The notes: generated by a model from the letters alone, not told the origin. A DNA stretch of 64,000 nt from Prochlorococcus sp. AG-436-M02 (GCA_003212515.1 QCPL01000001.1:62001-126000), one strand, 5' to 3'; counted from the first letter of the stretch, positions 41,646 through 52,624 are shown. Translations and numbers: made by a program.

Positions 41646-42614
41646 TTGCAAGAAATATCTACAAACTTTTTTAATTCTATGAGAACTATGAATCTTGATG
41701 CATATTTATCAGACCCTGTAATTTTACTAGGCCTTTTAGCTTTTTTATTCATACTTTTATCTCTCCCTATTACTTTTTGGAAGGTAAGTGATAAAGCAAG
41801 CTCTCCTATTTCACGTTTTCTAATTTCATTAGCAAATTTTGCATTGGCTTCTCAATTGATATTTAGATGGTTTCAATCTGGACATTTCCCTATAAGTAAT
41901 CTTTACGAGTCTCTTTGTTTTTTGACATGGGGTTTTACTCTTATTCAACTTTTAATAGAGAGAGTAATACCTTCAGCATTTGTTCAGGCAATTCTAACTC
42001 CTATATCTTTGATTTCTATCGCTTTTGCGAGTTTTGTTCTCCCTGATGAACTTAAAGCTGCCTCACCTTTAGTTCCTGCTCTTAGATCCAGTTGGCTGGT
42101 AATGCATGTGAGTGTAATTATGTGTAGCTACGCTGCTTTGATATTGGGTTCCTTATTATCACTTGCAGTATTAATCTCCAGCAAAGGGCAAGAACTTCAA
42201 CTTCGTGGGAGCTCTATGGGAGTTGGAGACTTTCGTGAAAAAGGTTCTAGAAATAAATTAATAGGGAATCTTGAGGATTTAACTCCAGTGGCTTTCTCCT
42301 CATCAGAGAAAATTGATAATTTAAGTTATAGGACTATCTCATTTGGATTTTTATTATTAACTTTTGGGTTAATCAGTGGAGCTGTATGGGCTAATGAAGC
42401 CTGGGGAAGTTGGTGGAGTTGGGATCCTAAAGAAACCTGGGCTTTTATCTCGTGGCTTGTTTATGCAGCTTATTTGCATACAAGATTAAGTCGGGGATGG
42501 CAGGGAAGAAGACCTGCATTAATTTCAATAGTAGGACTATTTGTAATTTTAATTTGTTATATAGGGGTAAATCTTCTTGGTATTGGACTCCATAGTTATG
42601 GATGGTTCTTATAA
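41646..42614 (+). CDS. ccsA: Cytochrome c biogenesis haem-handling protein CcsA
   Basis: The 322-residue polytopic membrane protein of the system II (Ccs) cytochrome c maturation pathway delivers haem to apocytochromes such as cytochrome f and c6 in the thylakoid lumen. The Trp-rich haem-binding WWD motif is [17 protein letters not shown], near residue 246-262. Flanking His in VMHVSVIM (about 150) and near the C-terminus ([17 protein letters not shown]) fit haem ligands. About eight membrane segments are visible. It starts with TTG directly after the LptF/G stop. Some annotations call the same protein CcsB. Confidence 0.93.
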   Translation: MQEISTNFFNSMRTMNLDAYLSDPVILLGLLAFLFILLSLPITFWKVSDKASSPISRFLISLANFALASQLIFRWFQSGHFPISNLYESLCFLTWGFTLIQLLIERVIPSAFVQAILTPISLISIAFASFVLPDELKAASPLVPALRSSWLVMHVSVIMCSYAALILGSLLSLAVLISSKGQELQLRGSSMGVGDFREKGSRNKLIGNLEDLTPVAFSSSEKIDNLSYRTISFGFLLLTFGLISGAVWANEAWGSWWSWDPKETWAFISWLVYAAYLHTRLSRGWQGRRPALISIVGLFVILICYIGVNLLGIGLHSYGWFL

Positions 42615-42630
42615 CACTAAATAAAATAAT

Positions 42631-43305
42631 CTAAGGTCTTTTACTATTTCTTATGCCTCTAATGGCCTCGGCATAATTTGGTTGATTAAATACACCTGAT
42701 CCACTAACTATTGCATTTGCACCAGCTTCTATTACTTTCCATGCATTATTTTCTTTGATGCCTCCATCAACTTCTATCCAGGGATCGAGGCCTCTCTCAT
42801 CGCAAATTTGACGTAGCGCACGAATCTTATCAACTTGATTTTCAATGAAGCTTTGTCCTCCAAACCCAGGGTTCACACTCATAATTAAAACTAGATCGCA
42901 TAAATCTAAGCAGTATTGAAGTGTGTCAAGAGGGGTACTTGGATTTAGAACTGCACCGGCCTTTTTACCTAAATCTTTTATTTGGGCTAAATTTCTATGA
43001 AGATGCGGGCAGGCTTCCACTTGAACGTAAATGTGATCTGCTCCTGCTTTTGCGAAATCTCCAACATATTTTTCAGGCTCTACAATCATCAAATGAACAT
43101 CTAATGGCTTTTTAGTTACAGGTCTAAGTGCTTCAACAATCAAAGGCCCTATCGTTATATTTGGAACAAATCGTCCATCCATAACATCGACATGAATCCA
43201 GTCTGCACCAGCTTTATCGATTGCTTCTACCTCTTCTCCTAATCTCGCAAAATCAGCAGATAGGATAGAAGGAGCTATGACAAGTGATTTGGAACTCATC
43301 GACAT
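42631..43305 (-). CDS. rpe: Ribulose-phosphate 3-epimerase
   Basis: The 224-residue TIM barrel interconverts ribulose-5-phosphate and xylulose-5-phosphate in the Calvin and pentose phosphate cycles. Motifs are [17 protein letters not shown] near the N-terminus, [17 protein letters not shown] with the metal/catalytic His-Asp, [21 protein letters not shown] and [10 protein letters not shown]. It is convergent with ccsA (16 bases apart). Divergent glpX begins 185 bases upstream, so two Calvin-cycle genes share one spacer. Confidence 0.97.
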   Translation of the reverse strand: MSMSSKSLVIAPSILSADFARLGEEVEAIDKAGADWIHVDVMDGRFVPNITIGPLIVEALRPVTKKPLDVHLMIVEPEKYVGDFAKAGADHIYVQVEACPHLHRNLAQIKDLGKKAGAVLNPSTPLDTLQYCLDLCDLVLIMSVNPGFGGQSFIENQVDKIRALRQICDERGLDPWIEVDGGIKENNAWKVIEAGANAIVSGSGVFNQPNYAEAIRGIRNSKRP

Positions 43306-43489
43306 TTTAAAAATTACTTTTTGATTCTATTAAATAGTGGTTATCTAAAGGAAAAGTCCTTCCACTGATAAACTTTAAAATTCACAGACAAAACTAGGCA
43401 TATTTTTGATCAGAGAGTTTCTTCGATCATTTATAGTCAGCCCCATCATGGGTTCATTTGCTTAGCCCTCAATTATCAAACGTTTAAAA

Positions 43490-44494
43490 GTGGATCGCAC
43501 TCTCATTCAAGAAATTCTCGAAGTTGTCGAGCAGGCAGCTATAGCTTCTGCCGAATTAACTGGTTTAGGCAAGAAAGATGAAGCTGATGCTGCGGCAGTC
43601 GAGGCTATGCGCAAAAGAATGGGCAAGATCCAGATGCAGGGTCGAATTGTTATAGGAGAAGGAGAGAGGGATGAGGCACCGATGCTTTATATCGGAGAAG
43701 AGGTTGGTAGTGGTTCAGGACCTGGAGTGGACTTTGCTGTTGATCCATGTGAAGGAACTAATCTTTGCGCTAATAATCAGCGTGGATCTATGGCTGTTTT
43801 GGCTGCATCAGATCGTGGAGGATTGTTTAATGCTCCAGATTTCTACATGAAGAAACTTGCTGCACCTCCAGCGGCAAAAGGTAAAGTCGATATTCGTAAG
43901 TCTGCTACAGAGAATATAAATATTCTTAGTGACTGTCTTGGAATGGCTGTAAACGAGTTGACCATTGTAGTTATGGATAGAGCCCGTCACAAAGGTTTAA
44001 TATCCGAAATTCGTTCTACTGGCGCAAGAGTACAACCTATTTCTGATGGAGATGTGCAAGCAGCTATAGCTTGTGGATTTGCAGGTACTGGTACACATTG
44101 CCTTATGGGTATTGGGGCTGCACCGGAAGGTGTCATTTCTGCTGCTGCGATGAGAGCTCTTGGAGGACATTTTCAAGGCCAATTAGTTTATGACCCAGCT
44201 ATCGCCATGACTGAAGAATGGGCTGACTACACAAAAGAAGGCAATATTGCTCGACTTAATGAAATGGGAATTACAGATGGAGATAAGATTTACGAAGCAG
44301 ATGAACTAGCCTCAGGTGAAAATGTTGTATTTGCTGGAAGTGGCATTACAGACGGTCTCTTATTTAATGGAGTTAAGTTTGAGAAAGATTGCACGCGGAC
44401 TAGTAGTCTTGTAATCAGTACTCTTGATAACACCGCTCGTTTTACAAATACGGTTCACATTAAAGACGGGGCAAGAAGTATTGCCTTGAGTTAA
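43490..44494 (+). CDS. glpX: Class II fructose-1,6-/sedoheptulose-1,7-bisphosphatase
   Basis: The GlpX-type bifunctional phosphatase of the Calvin cycle in cyanobacteria, 334 residues. Family motifs: [21 protein letters not shown] (metal-binding Glu/Asp, about 55-75), [11 protein letters not shown] (about 84-94), [15 protein letters not shown] and [15 protein letters not shown]. It starts with GTG at 43490. Its Cys positions could allow redox control, as reported for cyanobacterial homologues. The divergent spacer with rpe suggests a shared regulatory region. hemA follows 35 bases after and may be co-transcribed. Confidence 0.96.
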   Translation: MDRTLIQEILEVVEQAAIASAELTGLGKKDEADAAAVEAMRKRMGKIQMQGRIVIGEGERDEAPMLYIGEEVGSGSGPGVDFAVDPCEGTNLCANNQRGSMAVLAASDRGGLFNAPDFYMKKLAAPPAAKGKVDIRKSATENINILSDCLGMAVNELTIVVMDRARHKGLISEIRSTGARVQPISDGDVQAAIACGFAGTGTHCLMGIGAAPEGVISAAAMRALGGHFQGQLVYDPAIAMTEEWADYTKEGNIARLNEMGITDGDKIYEADELASGENVVFAGSGITDGLLFNGVKFEKDCTRTSSLVISTLDNTARFTNTVHIKDGARSIALS

Positions 44495-44529
44495 AAGCCA
44501 CCAAACCTAATTATTTACAAAAGTTACTT

Positions 44530-45840
44530 ATGAACATTGCTGTTGTCGGTCTTAGTCATCGGACAGCACCTGTGGAAGTCCGCGAAAAGCTAAGTATTTC
44601 TGATGATCATATAAAAGACTCTTTCTCTTTCTTAAAGGCAAATGAACAAGTTATAGAGGTATCTATCCTTAGTACCTGTAATAGGCTTGAGATATATGCT
44701 TTGGTGAAAGATCAGGAGTTAGGAATTTCTGCGATTAAGGAATTCCTAACTAATCATTCTGGATTGAATAAGGAAGACCTCTACCCACATTTATTTAATT
44801 TTAATCAAGCTGAAGCAGTTAATCATTTGATGAGAGTCTCAGGAGGCTTAGATAGCTTGGTTTTAGGTGAAGGCCAAATCCTTTCACAAGTTAAGAAAAT
44901 GGTTCGACTTGGACAAGAAAATCAATCTCTTGGCCCAATTTTCAACCGTTTACTTACACAGGCAGTTAGTACTGGAAAAAGGGTACGTTCTGAGACAAAT
45001 CTGGGTACAGGTGCTGTTTCAATTAGTTCTGCTGCTGTAGAACTTGCTCAATTAAAACTCGGCCAATCTATGGGGAAAGACCAGTTAATAACTCTTGAAT
45101 CAGAGGATGTTGCAGTTATTGGTGCTGGAAGGATGAGTCGCTTACTTTTGCAACATCTTTATTCCAAAGGATGTTCAAAATTGACACTTTTAAATAGAAC
45201 CTTAAAAAGAGCAGAATCTCTTGCTTCTGACTTCCCTGAGATAGATGTTAACTGCGGCCTTTTAGATGATCTAGATGAATGCCTAAAATCTTCAACTTTG
45301 ATTTTTACTAGTACTGCTTCTGATTTTCCGATTATCACTGCTGAGCGCTTAAGAAATTGTGAAAGGAATACTGTTTTACGTTTGATTGATATTGGTGTCC
45401 CCAGAAATATTTCTGCAGATGTTTCTGATGTTAATGGTTTCGAATCTCATGATGTAGATGATTTGCAAGAGGTTGTAGCAAGAAATCAGGATGCACGTCA
45501 GAAAATGGCGCTTGAAGCAGAAGCTTTAATTAACGAAGAGGCAAAGACATTTTTAGAATGGTGGGCAAGCTTAGAGGCTGTTCCAATTATTAATCGTTTG
45601 CGCTCTGGGTTAGAAGCTATAAGAAAAGAAGAGTTGCAAAAGGCTTTAAGTCGCATGGGACCAGATTTTTCCGCAAGAGAAAGGAAAGTTGTTGAAGCTT
45701 TAAGCAAGGGGATAATTAATAAGATCCTTCATACTCCTGTAACAAATTTAAGAGCTCCTCAGCCAAGCTCTCAACGTAAGGAATCCATAAAACTTGTTGA
45801 ATCCCTTTTTAATCTAGGTATTTCAGAGAAAGATTCTTAG
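44530..45840 (+). CDS. hemA: Glutamyl-tRNA reductase
   Basis: The first committed enzyme of tetrapyrrole (chlorophyll, haem, bilin) synthesis, reducing Glu-tRNA to glutamate-1-semialdehyde. The 436-residue protein has GLSHRTAPVEVREKLS, catalytic Cys in ILSTCNRLEIYAL (about 50), LVLGEGQILSQVK, the NADPH-binding VAVIGAGRMSRLLLQHL near 196-212 and the C-terminal dimerisation helix domain. Length is normal. It follows glpX closely, linking pigment and carbon-fixation genes. Haem feedback on this enzyme is known, but no regulatory site is visible here. Confidence 0.97.
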   Translation: MNIAVVGLSHRTAPVEVREKLSISDDHIKDSFSFLKANEQVIEVSILSTCNRLEIYALVKDQELGISAIKEFLTNHSGLNKEDLYPHLFNFNQAEAVNHLMRVSGGLDSLVLGEGQILSQVKKMVRLGQENQSLGPIFNRLLTQAVSTGKRVRSETNLGTGAVSISSAAVELAQLKLGQSMGKDQLITLESEDVAVIGAGRMSRLLLQHLYSKGCSKLTLLNRTLKRAESLASDFPEIDVNCGLLDDLDECLKSSTLIFTSTASDFPIITAERLRNCERNTVLRLIDIGVPRNISADVSDVNGFESHDVDDLQEVVARNQDARQKMALEAEALINEEAKTFLEWWASLEAVPIINRLRSGLEAIRKEELQKALSRMGPDFSARERKVVEALSKGIINKILHTPVTNLRAPQPSSQRKESIKLVESLFNLGISEKDS

Positions 45841-45952
45841 GATTTGCCGGTTATTTTTCTTTTACCTTATGGAACCCTGCCCTAACTGTCTATTTAATTA
45901 GTATTTGTGACCATCTTCAAGTAGGTTTGCAAAGTCTATTTTTTGGGTCGGC

Positions 45953-47248
45953 ATGAAAAGAGTCTTGGCCATCATTCTTGGAGGCGGTAAGGGTTCACGT
46001 CTTTACCCCTTAACTAAAATGAGGGCTAAGCCTGCCGTCCCTTTAGCAGGCAAATATCGCTTAATAGATATTCCTATAAGTAATTGCATTAATTCGAACA
46101 TTACTAAGATGTATGTTTTGACGCAATTCAATAGTGCTTCCTTGAATAGGCATTTAGCTCAGACTTATAACTTAAGTTCCCCTTTTGCCCAAGGCTTTGT
46201 TGAAGTTTTAGCTGCTCAGCAAACACCTGAGAGTCCCTCATGGTTTGAAGGAACTGCAGATGCAGTAAGAAAATATCAATGGCTATTTCAGGAATGGGAT
46301 GTTGATGAATATTTAATTTTGTCTGGGGACCAGCTTTATCGAATGGATTACAGTTTGTTTGTTAATCATCATCGAGAGACAGGAGCTGATTTAACAGTTG
46401 CAGCTTTACCAGTTGATAGAGATCAAGCAGAAGGTTTTGGTTTGATGCGTACTGATCAAGACGGAAATATAAAAGAGTTTCGAGAGAAGCCTACAGGCGA
46501 TTCTCTTAAGGCAATGGCGGTTGATACTTCTCGCTTTGGTTTGTCTAATGAGTCAGCAAAACGGCGCCCATACCTAGCATCTATGGGTATTTACGTCTTT
46601 AGTCGTTCAACTTTATTTGACTTGCTTAATAAGCATCGGGACCACAAGGACTTTGGTAAGGAAGTTATTCCTGAGGCTTTAAATAGAGGAGATGTTCTTA
46701 AAAGTTATGTTTTCGATGATTATTGGGAGGATATTGGAACTATCGGAGCATTTTATGAATCAAATTTAGCGCTTACTCAGCAACCAAAGCCACCGTTTAG
46801 CTTTTATGATGAAAAGTTTCCTATTTATACCCGTGCAAGATATCTGCCACCATCCAAGCTAGTTGATGCTCAAATTACTGACTCTATTGTAGGAGAAGGC
46901 TCTATCTTGAAGTCATGTAGCATTCATCATTGTGTTTTAGGTGTTAGGAGCAGGATAGAAAGTGATGTTGTCTTGCAAGATTCACTTGTGATGGGCTCAG
47001 ATTTTTATGAATCAGGAGAAGAAAGGCTTGCTTTAAGGAAGGGGGGGGGGATACCTCTTGGTGTAGGGAAAGGAACTACTGTTAAACGAGCTATTTTGGA
47101 TAAAAACACCAGAATTGGAGAAAATGTAACCATCATCAATAAAGATAATGTTGAAGAAGCAGATCGTTCTGATAATGGTTTTTATATTCGTAATGGGATT
47201 GTAGTTGTAGTAAAAAATGCAAGTATTCCTGACGGAACCATTATTTAA
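45953..47248 (+). CDS. glgC: Glucose-1-phosphate adenylyltransferase
   Basis: GlgC makes ADP-glucose for glycogen and glucosylglycerol-type compounds and is 3-PGA activated in cyanobacteria. The 431-residue protein has the pyrophosphorylase motif [26 protein letters not shown] split at about 8-32, [10 protein letters not shown] near 123, [14 protein letters not shown] and the C-terminal left-handed beta-helix (about 300-431) with [18 protein letters not shown] run of ten G (47041-47050) within the codons for Lys-Gly-Gly-Gly is exceptional in this AT-rich genome. The reading frame through it is intact here. Confidence 0.97.
   Translation: MKRVLAIILGGGKGSRLYPLTKMRAKPAVPLAGKYRLIDIPISNCINSNITKMYVLTQFNSASLNRHLAQTYNLSSPFAQGFVEVLAAQQTPESPSWFEGTADAVRKYQWLFQEWDVDEYLILSGDQLYRMDYSLFVNHHRETGADLTVAALPVDRDQAEGFGLMRTDQDGNIKEFREKPTGDSLKAMAVDTSRFGLSNESAKRRPYLASMGIYVFSRSTLFDLLNKHRDHKDFGKEVIPEALNRGDVLKSYVFDDYWEDIGTIGAFYESNLALTQQPKPPFSFYDEKFPIYTRARYLPPSKLVDAQITDSIVGEGSILKSCSIHHCVLGVRSRIESDVVLQDSLVMGSDFYESGEERLALRKGGGIPLGVGKGTTVKRAILDKNTRIGENVTIINKDNVEEADRSDNGFYIRNGIVVVVKNASIPDGTII
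47041..47050 (+). repeat. G10 homopolymer inside glgC
   Basis: Ten consecutive G encode the end of Lys and three Gly in the beta-helix region, near residue 363-366 of GlgC. Slippage by one base would truncate the enzyme's C-terminal, regulatory domain. The run is also a typical place for sequencing miscounts. Confidence 0.97.
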
Positions 47249-47408
47249 TTTTTTTTGTAGAGAAGAGTCTTAATCTCAGATCGCAATGCACAATCTCTAA
47301 TAAATATTTTTTATCTATAAGAATGGTTCATTCCTGACATTTAAACTCAAAAAGCAGCATATTTTTCTAGCTTTCGTCACACTTGTCAAAGTTGATTATT
47401 ACTTTCAT

Positions 47409-48827
47409 ATGTCCAAGGCACATTTTGGCTTAGTAGGTCTTGGTGTTATGGGAGAGAATCTCGTCCTTAACGCTGAGAGGAATGGTTTTTCAAGTGTTGT
47501 CTATAACAGAACCTATTCAAAAACTGAGGCCTTCCTAAATGGTAGAGGAGCGTCTAAGGCAATTTCCGGAGCAGTTGATCTCCAGGAATTTGTTAATAAA
47601 TTAGAGAGGCCAAGAAGAATCTTGATGATGGTTAAAGCTGGTTCTGCCACTGATGCTGTCATTCAGCAGATTTCTCCTTTTTTGGAAGAAGGGGACCTTT
47701 TAATTGATGGCGGTAATTCATTGTTCTCCGATACTGAAAGAAGAGTTAAAGAATTAGAAAGTAAAAGTTTTGGGTATATCGGGATGGGTGTATCTGGTGG
47801 ATCTAAAGGAGCTCTGGAAGGACCGAGTATGATGCCTGGTGGTACAAAGGCTTCTTATGACGCTATTGAAAGTTTGTTAACTAAAATGGCAGCACAAGTA
47901 GAAGATGGCCCTTGCGTTACCTATATAGGCCCAGGAGGTTCAGGGCACTTTGTTAAGACAGTGCACAATGGAATTGAATATGGAATTGAGCAAATACTTG
48001 CTGAAGCCTATGACTTAATGAAAAGAATATGTGGAATGAATTGTGATGATATTGCTAAAGTTTTTGCTTTTTGGAATTCTAGCGAGGAGCTTTCTTCCTA
48101 TCTTGTTGAGATAACAGAAATTTGTTTAAAAACTAAAGATCCTGAAGATGGTTCTGACTTAGTCGAAAAAATAATGGATAAGGCTGGACAAAAAGGTACA
48201 GGCTTATGGACAGTCGTCAGTGCATTGCAATTAGGAGCATCTGTTCCAACTATTTATGCGTCATTGAATGCTCGAGTTATGAGTTCTATGAAATTCCAAA
48301 GAGAAAAGGGACAAACTATTTTAGGCTTAACTTCTTTCAGCACTTTTGATTTAGGCTCTATTTCAGATGGCATGGAGCCCATTATGGACGCAGTTGTATT
48401 GTCTACGATTGCTAGCTATGCACAAGGGATGGAGGCCTTAAGGTTGGCGTCAAAGGAATATGACTACAATCTCAAGATGCCCTCGATCGCACAAATTTGG
48501 AAAGGAGGTTGTATTATTCGTTCTACTTTATTGAAGAGAATACAAGATGCTTATAATTTGGACCCTCAATTACCCAATCTATTAATAGACCCTTGGTTCG
48601 CTGAACAGGTTGTTCGTAGGCTGCCTGGATTAACAAGAGTTGTTGCTGCTGCTGCTCAGGCAGGTATACCTGTCCCCTGTTTTACTAGTACACTGGATTA
48701 TATAAATAGCTACAGAACATCACGTTTGCCACAAAATTTAGTTCAGGCAATGCGTGATTGCTTTGGATCTCATACATATGAGCGAATTGATAAAGAAGGT
48801 TCTTTTCATACTGATTGGGTTAAGTAA
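47409..48827 (+). CDS. gnd: 6-phosphogluconate dehydrogenase (decarboxylating)
   Basis: A 472-residue enzyme of the oxidative pentose phosphate pathway that yields NADPH and ribulose-5-phosphate, important at night. The NADP fold has GLVGLGVMGENL at about 6-17. The substrate motifs are IGMGVSGGSKGALEGPSMMPGG (about 128-149) and GSGHFVKTVHNGIEYG with the catalytic Lys near 184, plus the C-terminal RDCFGSHTYER. Gene pgl starts 1 base after the stop, so the two are a tight operon doing consecutive steps. Confidence 0.97.
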   Translation: MSKAHFGLVGLGVMGENLVLNAERNGFSSVVYNRTYSKTEAFLNGRGASKAISGAVDLQEFVNKLERPRRILMMVKAGSATDAVIQQISPFLEEGDLLIDGGNSLFSDTERRVKELESKSFGYIGMGVSGGSKGALEGPSMMPGGTKASYDAIESLLTKMAAQVEDGPCVTYIGPGGSGHFVKTVHNGIEYGIEQILAEAYDLMKRICGMNCDDIAKVFAFWNSSEELSSYLVEITEICLKTKDPEDGSDLVEKIMDKAGQKGTGLWTVVSALQLGASVPTIYASLNARVMSSMKFQREKGQTILGLTSFSTFDLGSISDGMEPIMDAVVLSTIASYAQGMEALRLASKEYDYNLKMPSIAQIWKGGCIIRSTLLKRIQDAYNLDPQLPNLLIDPWFAEQVVRRLPGLTRVVAAAAQAGIPVPCFTSTLDYINSYRTSRLPQNLVQAMRDCFGSHTYERIDKEGSFHTDWVK

Positions 48828-48828
48828 T

Positions 48829-49542
48829 ATGCCTCTTTTTGATATAAAAGAAGCAGAGGATAAAGAGCAGCTAGCTTGTTTGGCCTCTGAACTTATTAGT
48901 GATCAAATTAGATTTGGTTTAAAGAACAAAGATAGTTTTCAAATGGCTCTTTCTGGAGGGGCAACCCCTCGAATGACATATGAGCTATTGAGAGAAGAAC
49001 TACTCCCTTGGAATCGAGTGCAAATAATATTAGGTGATGAAAGGTGGGTGCCTCACGATGACGAGTCAAGTAATGCTTTAATGGTCCGTCAAACCTTACT
49101 TGCGTTAGGGCCTGGATCTGAAGCATCTTTTTATCCAACTCCTACTGTTGAATTCCCTACTCCTCAAGATAGTGCTAAGGAATTCTCCAAGATAATTAAA
49201 GATATTTGCAATGACAACTCCCCCTGCCTTGATTTAATTCTTTTAGGACTTGGAGATGATGGTCATACCGCATCTCTGTTTCCAGGAACTGACTCATTGA
49301 ATGTAAGAAATTCATTGACAACAGTTAGTACTGGTAAAGGGAAAAAACGGATAACACTTACTGCTAGTGCTATTAGTGCTGCTTCTAAAGTTATTTTCTT
49401 GGTCAGTGGAGAAGGAAAACAAGTAGCACTAAAGCGTTTGTTAGATCCCAACGAATCATATAAGAGAACACCAGCAAAGTTGATAAGGCCTGATTCTGAA
49501 ATTGTTTTACTTGTTGATAAAGCAGCTTCAGCGTTACTTTGA
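48829..49542 (+). CDS. pgl: 6-phosphogluconolactonase
   Basis: Pgl hydrolyses 6-phosphogluconolactone, the step before Gnd. Motifs are MALSGGATPRMTYELL (about 38-53), IILGDERWVPHDDESSN (about 65-81) and LILLGLGDDGHTASLFPG (about 138-155), normal for the family. The frame is open upstream to 48754 inside gnd, but ATG 48829 begins the family-like MPLFDIKEAEDKEQL and gives the usual 237 residues, so I choose it. It is coupled to gnd. Confidence 0.95.
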   Translation: MPLFDIKEAEDKEQLACLASELISDQIRFGLKNKDSFQMALSGGATPRMTYELLREELLPWNRVQIILGDERWVPHDDESSNALMVRQTLLALGPGSEASFYPTPTVEFPTPQDSAKEFSKIIKDICNDNSPCLDLILLGLGDDGHTASLFPGTDSLNVRNSLTTVSTGKGKKRITLTASAISAASKVIFLVSGEGKQVALKRLLDPNESYKRTPAKLIRPDSEIVLLVDKAASALL

Positions 49543-49620
49543 CGTGAAATTATTTGTAATGCTCTTGTTCTGCTTTCTTGATCAATTTATCTTTTAATTG
49601 TTAGATAAAAAGCATACAAA

Positions 49621-50175
49621 ATGTCTAATAGTTATTTCTCAATTGGCGACTCTGATGATTTTGTAAATTGGAGAACCATTAACGACACCATTATGGGAGG
49701 TTCAAGTGAAGCAAAATGTAGAGCAACTCCTAGCGGACTTTTTTTAGAGGGAAATTTAATTGAAGAAAATGGTGGATTTGTCAGTTGTTGTTCACCTTCT
49801 TTTTCTCCTCCCCTTGATCTCTCAGGCTTTCGTGGCATTCAAACTAATATCGATGGTCAAGGTAGAACACTTAAAATTGCCATTGGTTGTGAGGGCAATT
49901 TTAATCGCTTAACACAATTCTTCTCAGTGGGACTTCGATGGGTAGCGGAAATAGAAACAAAGAGATTAGGTACTACAATTTCTCAGATCCCTTTCGAAAC
50001 TTTCTCGCCCACTATTCGAGCGAAGCCTATTGGGCTCCCACTAAAGTTTAGCTCTTGTTCGATTACACACCTACAACTACTTCACTCAAGATTTGGAACT
50101 GATGGAGGCCTAAACCTAGGCTTTTACCCGGGTCCTTTTTCTATACTTCTCCGTTCAATAAGTGCTTATTCTTAA
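49621..50175 (+). CDS. CIA30-like (NDUFAF1-related) protein
   Basis: A 184-residue protein of the CIA30 beta-sandwich family. WRTINDTIMGGSSEAKC lies at the start (about 16-32), FLEGNLIEENGGFVS at about 41-55, then FRGIQTNIDGQGRTLKI and the C-terminal THLQLLHS. In mitochondria CIA30 helps assemble complex I; plastid and cyanobacterial relatives are carbohydrate-binding-like and may aid NDH-1 or pigment-protein assembly. No signal peptide. Its 3' end overlaps the next gene by 14 bases. Confidence 0.85.
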   Translation: MSNSYFSIGDSDDFVNWRTINDTIMGGSSEAKCRATPSGLFLEGNLIEENGGFVSCCSPSFSPPLDLSGFRGIQTNIDGQGRTLKIAIGCEGNFNRLTQFFSVGLRWVAEIETKRLGTTISQIPFETFSPTIRAKPIGLPLKFSSCSITHLQLLHSRFGTDGGLNLGFYPGPFSILLRSISAYS

Positions 50176-50563
50176 TTCTTCTAATGATTTTTTAATGGAG
50201 GTTGCTAAAGCGTGTGACCACTGTCTAAAACCATGGAGACATTCAGTCATCGATAGCTCTACTTTGTCTACGTTTGAGTCATCGGATGGAACTATTGATT
50301 TGATTTTAAAAGTTGAGTGTAGATGTGAGAAAGGCCAACGTTACCCTGAGAAAGACCTTGAAGTAGAAATCTATAAGAGCGGCTTAGATTTAAGTATTAC
50401 TCTCTCTTGGCTCTCATCCCCTGATAGGCCAATACTTTGGCATGGAAGGCATTCTATATGGATGGATCCTCGAAATGGTAAACGTTCTAAAACGCCTGAT
50501 GGAGGTCTTTCTTTAGAGGCACTTGCCAGAAGGCTTAGATCTATCTTTATAGATGAGCAGTGA
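50162..50563 (+). CDS. Conserved hypothetical protein, 133 residues
   Basis: A soluble protein with CDHCLKPWRHSVIDSS near the N-terminus (two Cys, about 17 and 20) and another pair CRCEKG at about 53-55, which together could bind zinc. The middle holds amphipathic strands, and WHGRHSIWMDPRNGKRS (about 93-109) is a distinctive basic motif. I do not know a function. It overlaps the CIA30-like gene by 14 bases and is likely coupled to it. It is convergent with ilvD, 10 bases away. Confidence 0.72.
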   Translation: MLILNSSNDFLMEVAKACDHCLKPWRHSVIDSSTLSTFESSDGTIDLILKVECRCEKGQRYPEKDLEVEIYKSGLDLSITLSWLSSPDRPILWHGRHSIWMDPRNGKRSKTPDGGLSLEALARRLRSIFIDEQ

Positions 50564-50573
50564 TATGAAAATT

Positions 50574-52244
50574 TTAAGCTTGATCGGTTACAGCTCCTTT
50601 GCTTGAACTACTAACTAAACGAGCATATTTCCCAAGAATTCCTTTGGTATATTTTGCCATGGGCTTAACCCACTTTCCTTTTCTTTCAGCTATTACCTGA
50701 TTGTCAACATTTAATTGAATAAGCTTTTTATTAGCGTCAACCGTGATGCTGTCACCATTTTCAATTAATGCAATATTTCCACCAATAGCTGCTTCTGGAG
50801 CAACATGTCCAACGACAAGGCCATAAGTCCCTCCACTAAAGCGTCCATCGGTAATTAGAGCAACTTTGTCACCTAGGCCTTGGCCAACAATTGCTGATGT
50901 TGGTGCAAGCATTTCTCTCATGCCTGGTCCGCCAACGGGACCTTCGTTCCGTACAACTACAACGTCCCCAGCATGGATTTCTTTTTTGAGAATTGCTTCT
51001 AAGCAAGCTTCTTCACTTTCAAAGACTTTTGCAGGCCCAGTAAGAACTGGTTCTTTTATGCCACTTATTTTGGCAACACTACCTTCGCTAGCAATATTGC
51101 CCTTTAAAATTGCTAAATGCCCTTTTGGATAAATAGGTGAACTTATCGGGCGTATTACTTCTTGGTTTAATGGGGGTTTTTTAGGGATCTTTTCTAGAAT
51201 TTCTTGAATAGTTTTATTTTCGATTGTTTTGCAATTTCCATTAATCAAACCTGCCTCAAGAAGGATTTTCATTACTTGAGGAATTCCACCCGCCTTATGT
51301 AGATCTACGGTTACATATTTTCCACTTGGCTTTAAATCACAAATTACAGGAACCTTTTGTCTGATCCTTTCAAAATCATCAATTGAAAGTTCAATATCTG
51401 AAGAACGTGCAATAGCTAAAAGATGAAGAACAGCATTGGTTGATCCCCCAACAGCCATAACAACGCTTATTGCATTTTCAAAAGCCTCCTTAGTTAGTAA
51501 ATCGAGTGGTCTAATGTTTGTTTTGATTGCATCAACAAGAACCTGAGCACTTCTTTCTGTGCTTATTACTTTCTCGTGGTCTTCTGCAGCCATTGTTGAG
51601 CTAAAAGGGAGACTCAGTCCCATTGCTTCTATGGCTGCTGACATTGTGTTTGCAGTAAACATGCCACCACAACTTCCTGCACCTGGGATGCAATTCTTCT
51701 CGACTTTTATCAATGTTTCCTTTGATATTTTTCCACTAGCTAATTGACCAACTGCTTCAAAAGCACTTACAACAGTTAAATCTTTTCCGTCAAGCTTCCC
51801 TGGTTTGATAGTTCCTCCATAAACAAAAATTGCAGGGATATTCATTCTTGCCATAGCAATCATTGCACCAGGCATATTTTTATCGCATCCACCTATAGCA
51901 ATCACACCGTCCATACTTTGTGCATTGCAAGCAGTTTCTATTGAATCAGCTATTACTTCTCTAGAAACCAAGGAATATTTCATACCTTCTGTACCCATTG
52001 AGATTCCATCACTAACCGTTATTGTTCCAAACATTTGAGGCATTCCACCATCCTGTTTAATTGCCTCTTCTGCTTTTTGAGCAAGGTGATTTAATCCAAT
52101 ATTGCAAGGTGTAATAGTGCTATATCCATTGGCTATTCCAATAATTGGTTTGTTGAAATCATCGTCACCGAAGCCAACTGCCCTAAGCATTGCCCTATTA
52201 GGTGATCTTTCAACACCTTGTGTTATTGCACTAGATCTAAGCAT
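50574..52244 (-). CDS. ilvD: Dihydroxy-acid dehydratase
   Basis: IlvD makes the 2-oxo acids for valine, leucine and isoleucine. The 556-residue protein has the Fe-S cluster Cys in [17 protein letters not shown] (about 118-134) and [17 protein letters not shown] (about 189-205), plus a Cys in [11 protein letters not shown] near 48. C-terminal motifs are [19 protein letters not shown] and [13 protein letters not shown]. All expected residues are present and the length is usual. It is a single gene on this strand, with a convergent neighbour downstream. Confidence 0.97.
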   Translation of the reverse strand: MLRSSAITQGVERSPNRAMLRAVGFGDDDFNKPIIGIANGYSTITPCNIGLNHLAQKAEEAIKQDGGMPQMFGTITVSDGISMGTEGMKYSLVSREVIADSIETACNAQSMDGVIAIGGCDKNMPGAMIAMARMNIPAIFVYGGTIKPGKLDGKDLTVVSAFEAVGQLASGKISKETLIKVEKNCIPGAGSCGGMFTANTMSAAIEAMGLSLPFSSTMAAEDHEKVISTERSAQVLVDAIKTNIRPLDLLTKEAFENAISVVMAVGGSTNAVLHLLAIARSSDIELSIDDFERIRQKVPVICDLKPSGKYVTVDLHKAGGIPQVMKILLEAGLINGNCKTIENKTIQEILEKIPKKPPLNQEVIRPISSPIYPKGHLAILKGNIASEGSVAKISGIKEPVLTGPAKVFESEEACLEAILKKEIHAGDVVVVRNEGPVGGPGMREMLAPTSAIVGQGLGDKVALITDGRFSGGTYGLVVGHVAPEAAIGGNIALIENGDSITVDANKKLIQLNVDNQVIAERKGKWVKPMAKYTKGILGKYARLVSSSSKGAVTDQA

Positions 52245-52290
52245 GACTTATTTGATAAGGGAATTTAATATTTGTTGAATGAGTTTTAAA

Positions 52291-52590
52291 TCACTCATTC
52301 TCTCCGAGCTCTTCTAGTTGCTTTCTCACATCCGCAATAGCAGCATTTAATTTCTCGACACGCTCTTCTAATTTTTCATTTTTCTTTTCACCAATAGATG
52401 ATGAAGAGGCTTCAAATGCTTCTGAACCATCTTGAATTCTAGGAGCGTAAAGCATAGCCTTTTGCTTTCTTGTTTGTTGTCTTCTCTCAGCCTCTGAGAA
52501 TAGCCACCAAGCAAGTCCAGCTGCTCCTAGAATGGCACCACTTAAAAGAGAACCTAGGCTGCCACCAGATGACTCACGGTATGGATCCAT
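52291..52590 (-). CDS. Small membrane-anchored protein with C-terminal coiled coil
   Basis: A 99-residue protein with a Ser/Gly-rich N-terminus, one membrane segment at about 10-29 (LGSLLSGAILGAAGLAWWLF), a basic stop-transfer RRQQTRKQK, and a C-terminal helix (about 66-97, KLEERVEKLNAAIADVRKQL) with heptad spacing. This predicts a cytoplasmic coiled coil tethered to the membrane. No family is recognised. It lies between ilvD and the UPRT-like gene on the same strand and could be part of either transcript. Confidence 0.7.
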   Translation of the reverse strand: MDPYRESSGGSLGSLLSGAILGAAGLAWWLFSEAERRQQTRKQKAMLYAPRIQDGSEAFEASSSSIGEKKNEKLEERVEKLNAAIADVRKQLEELGENE

Positions 52591-52624
52591 AGAAATGTTT
52601 TTCCCTAACTTAATAATAATGCGC

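Noticed and set aside
48754-48828. Upstream extension of pgl inside gnd
   Set aside because: The extra 25 codons overlap the conserved C-terminus of gnd and do not match the family; ATG 48829 gives the usual length.
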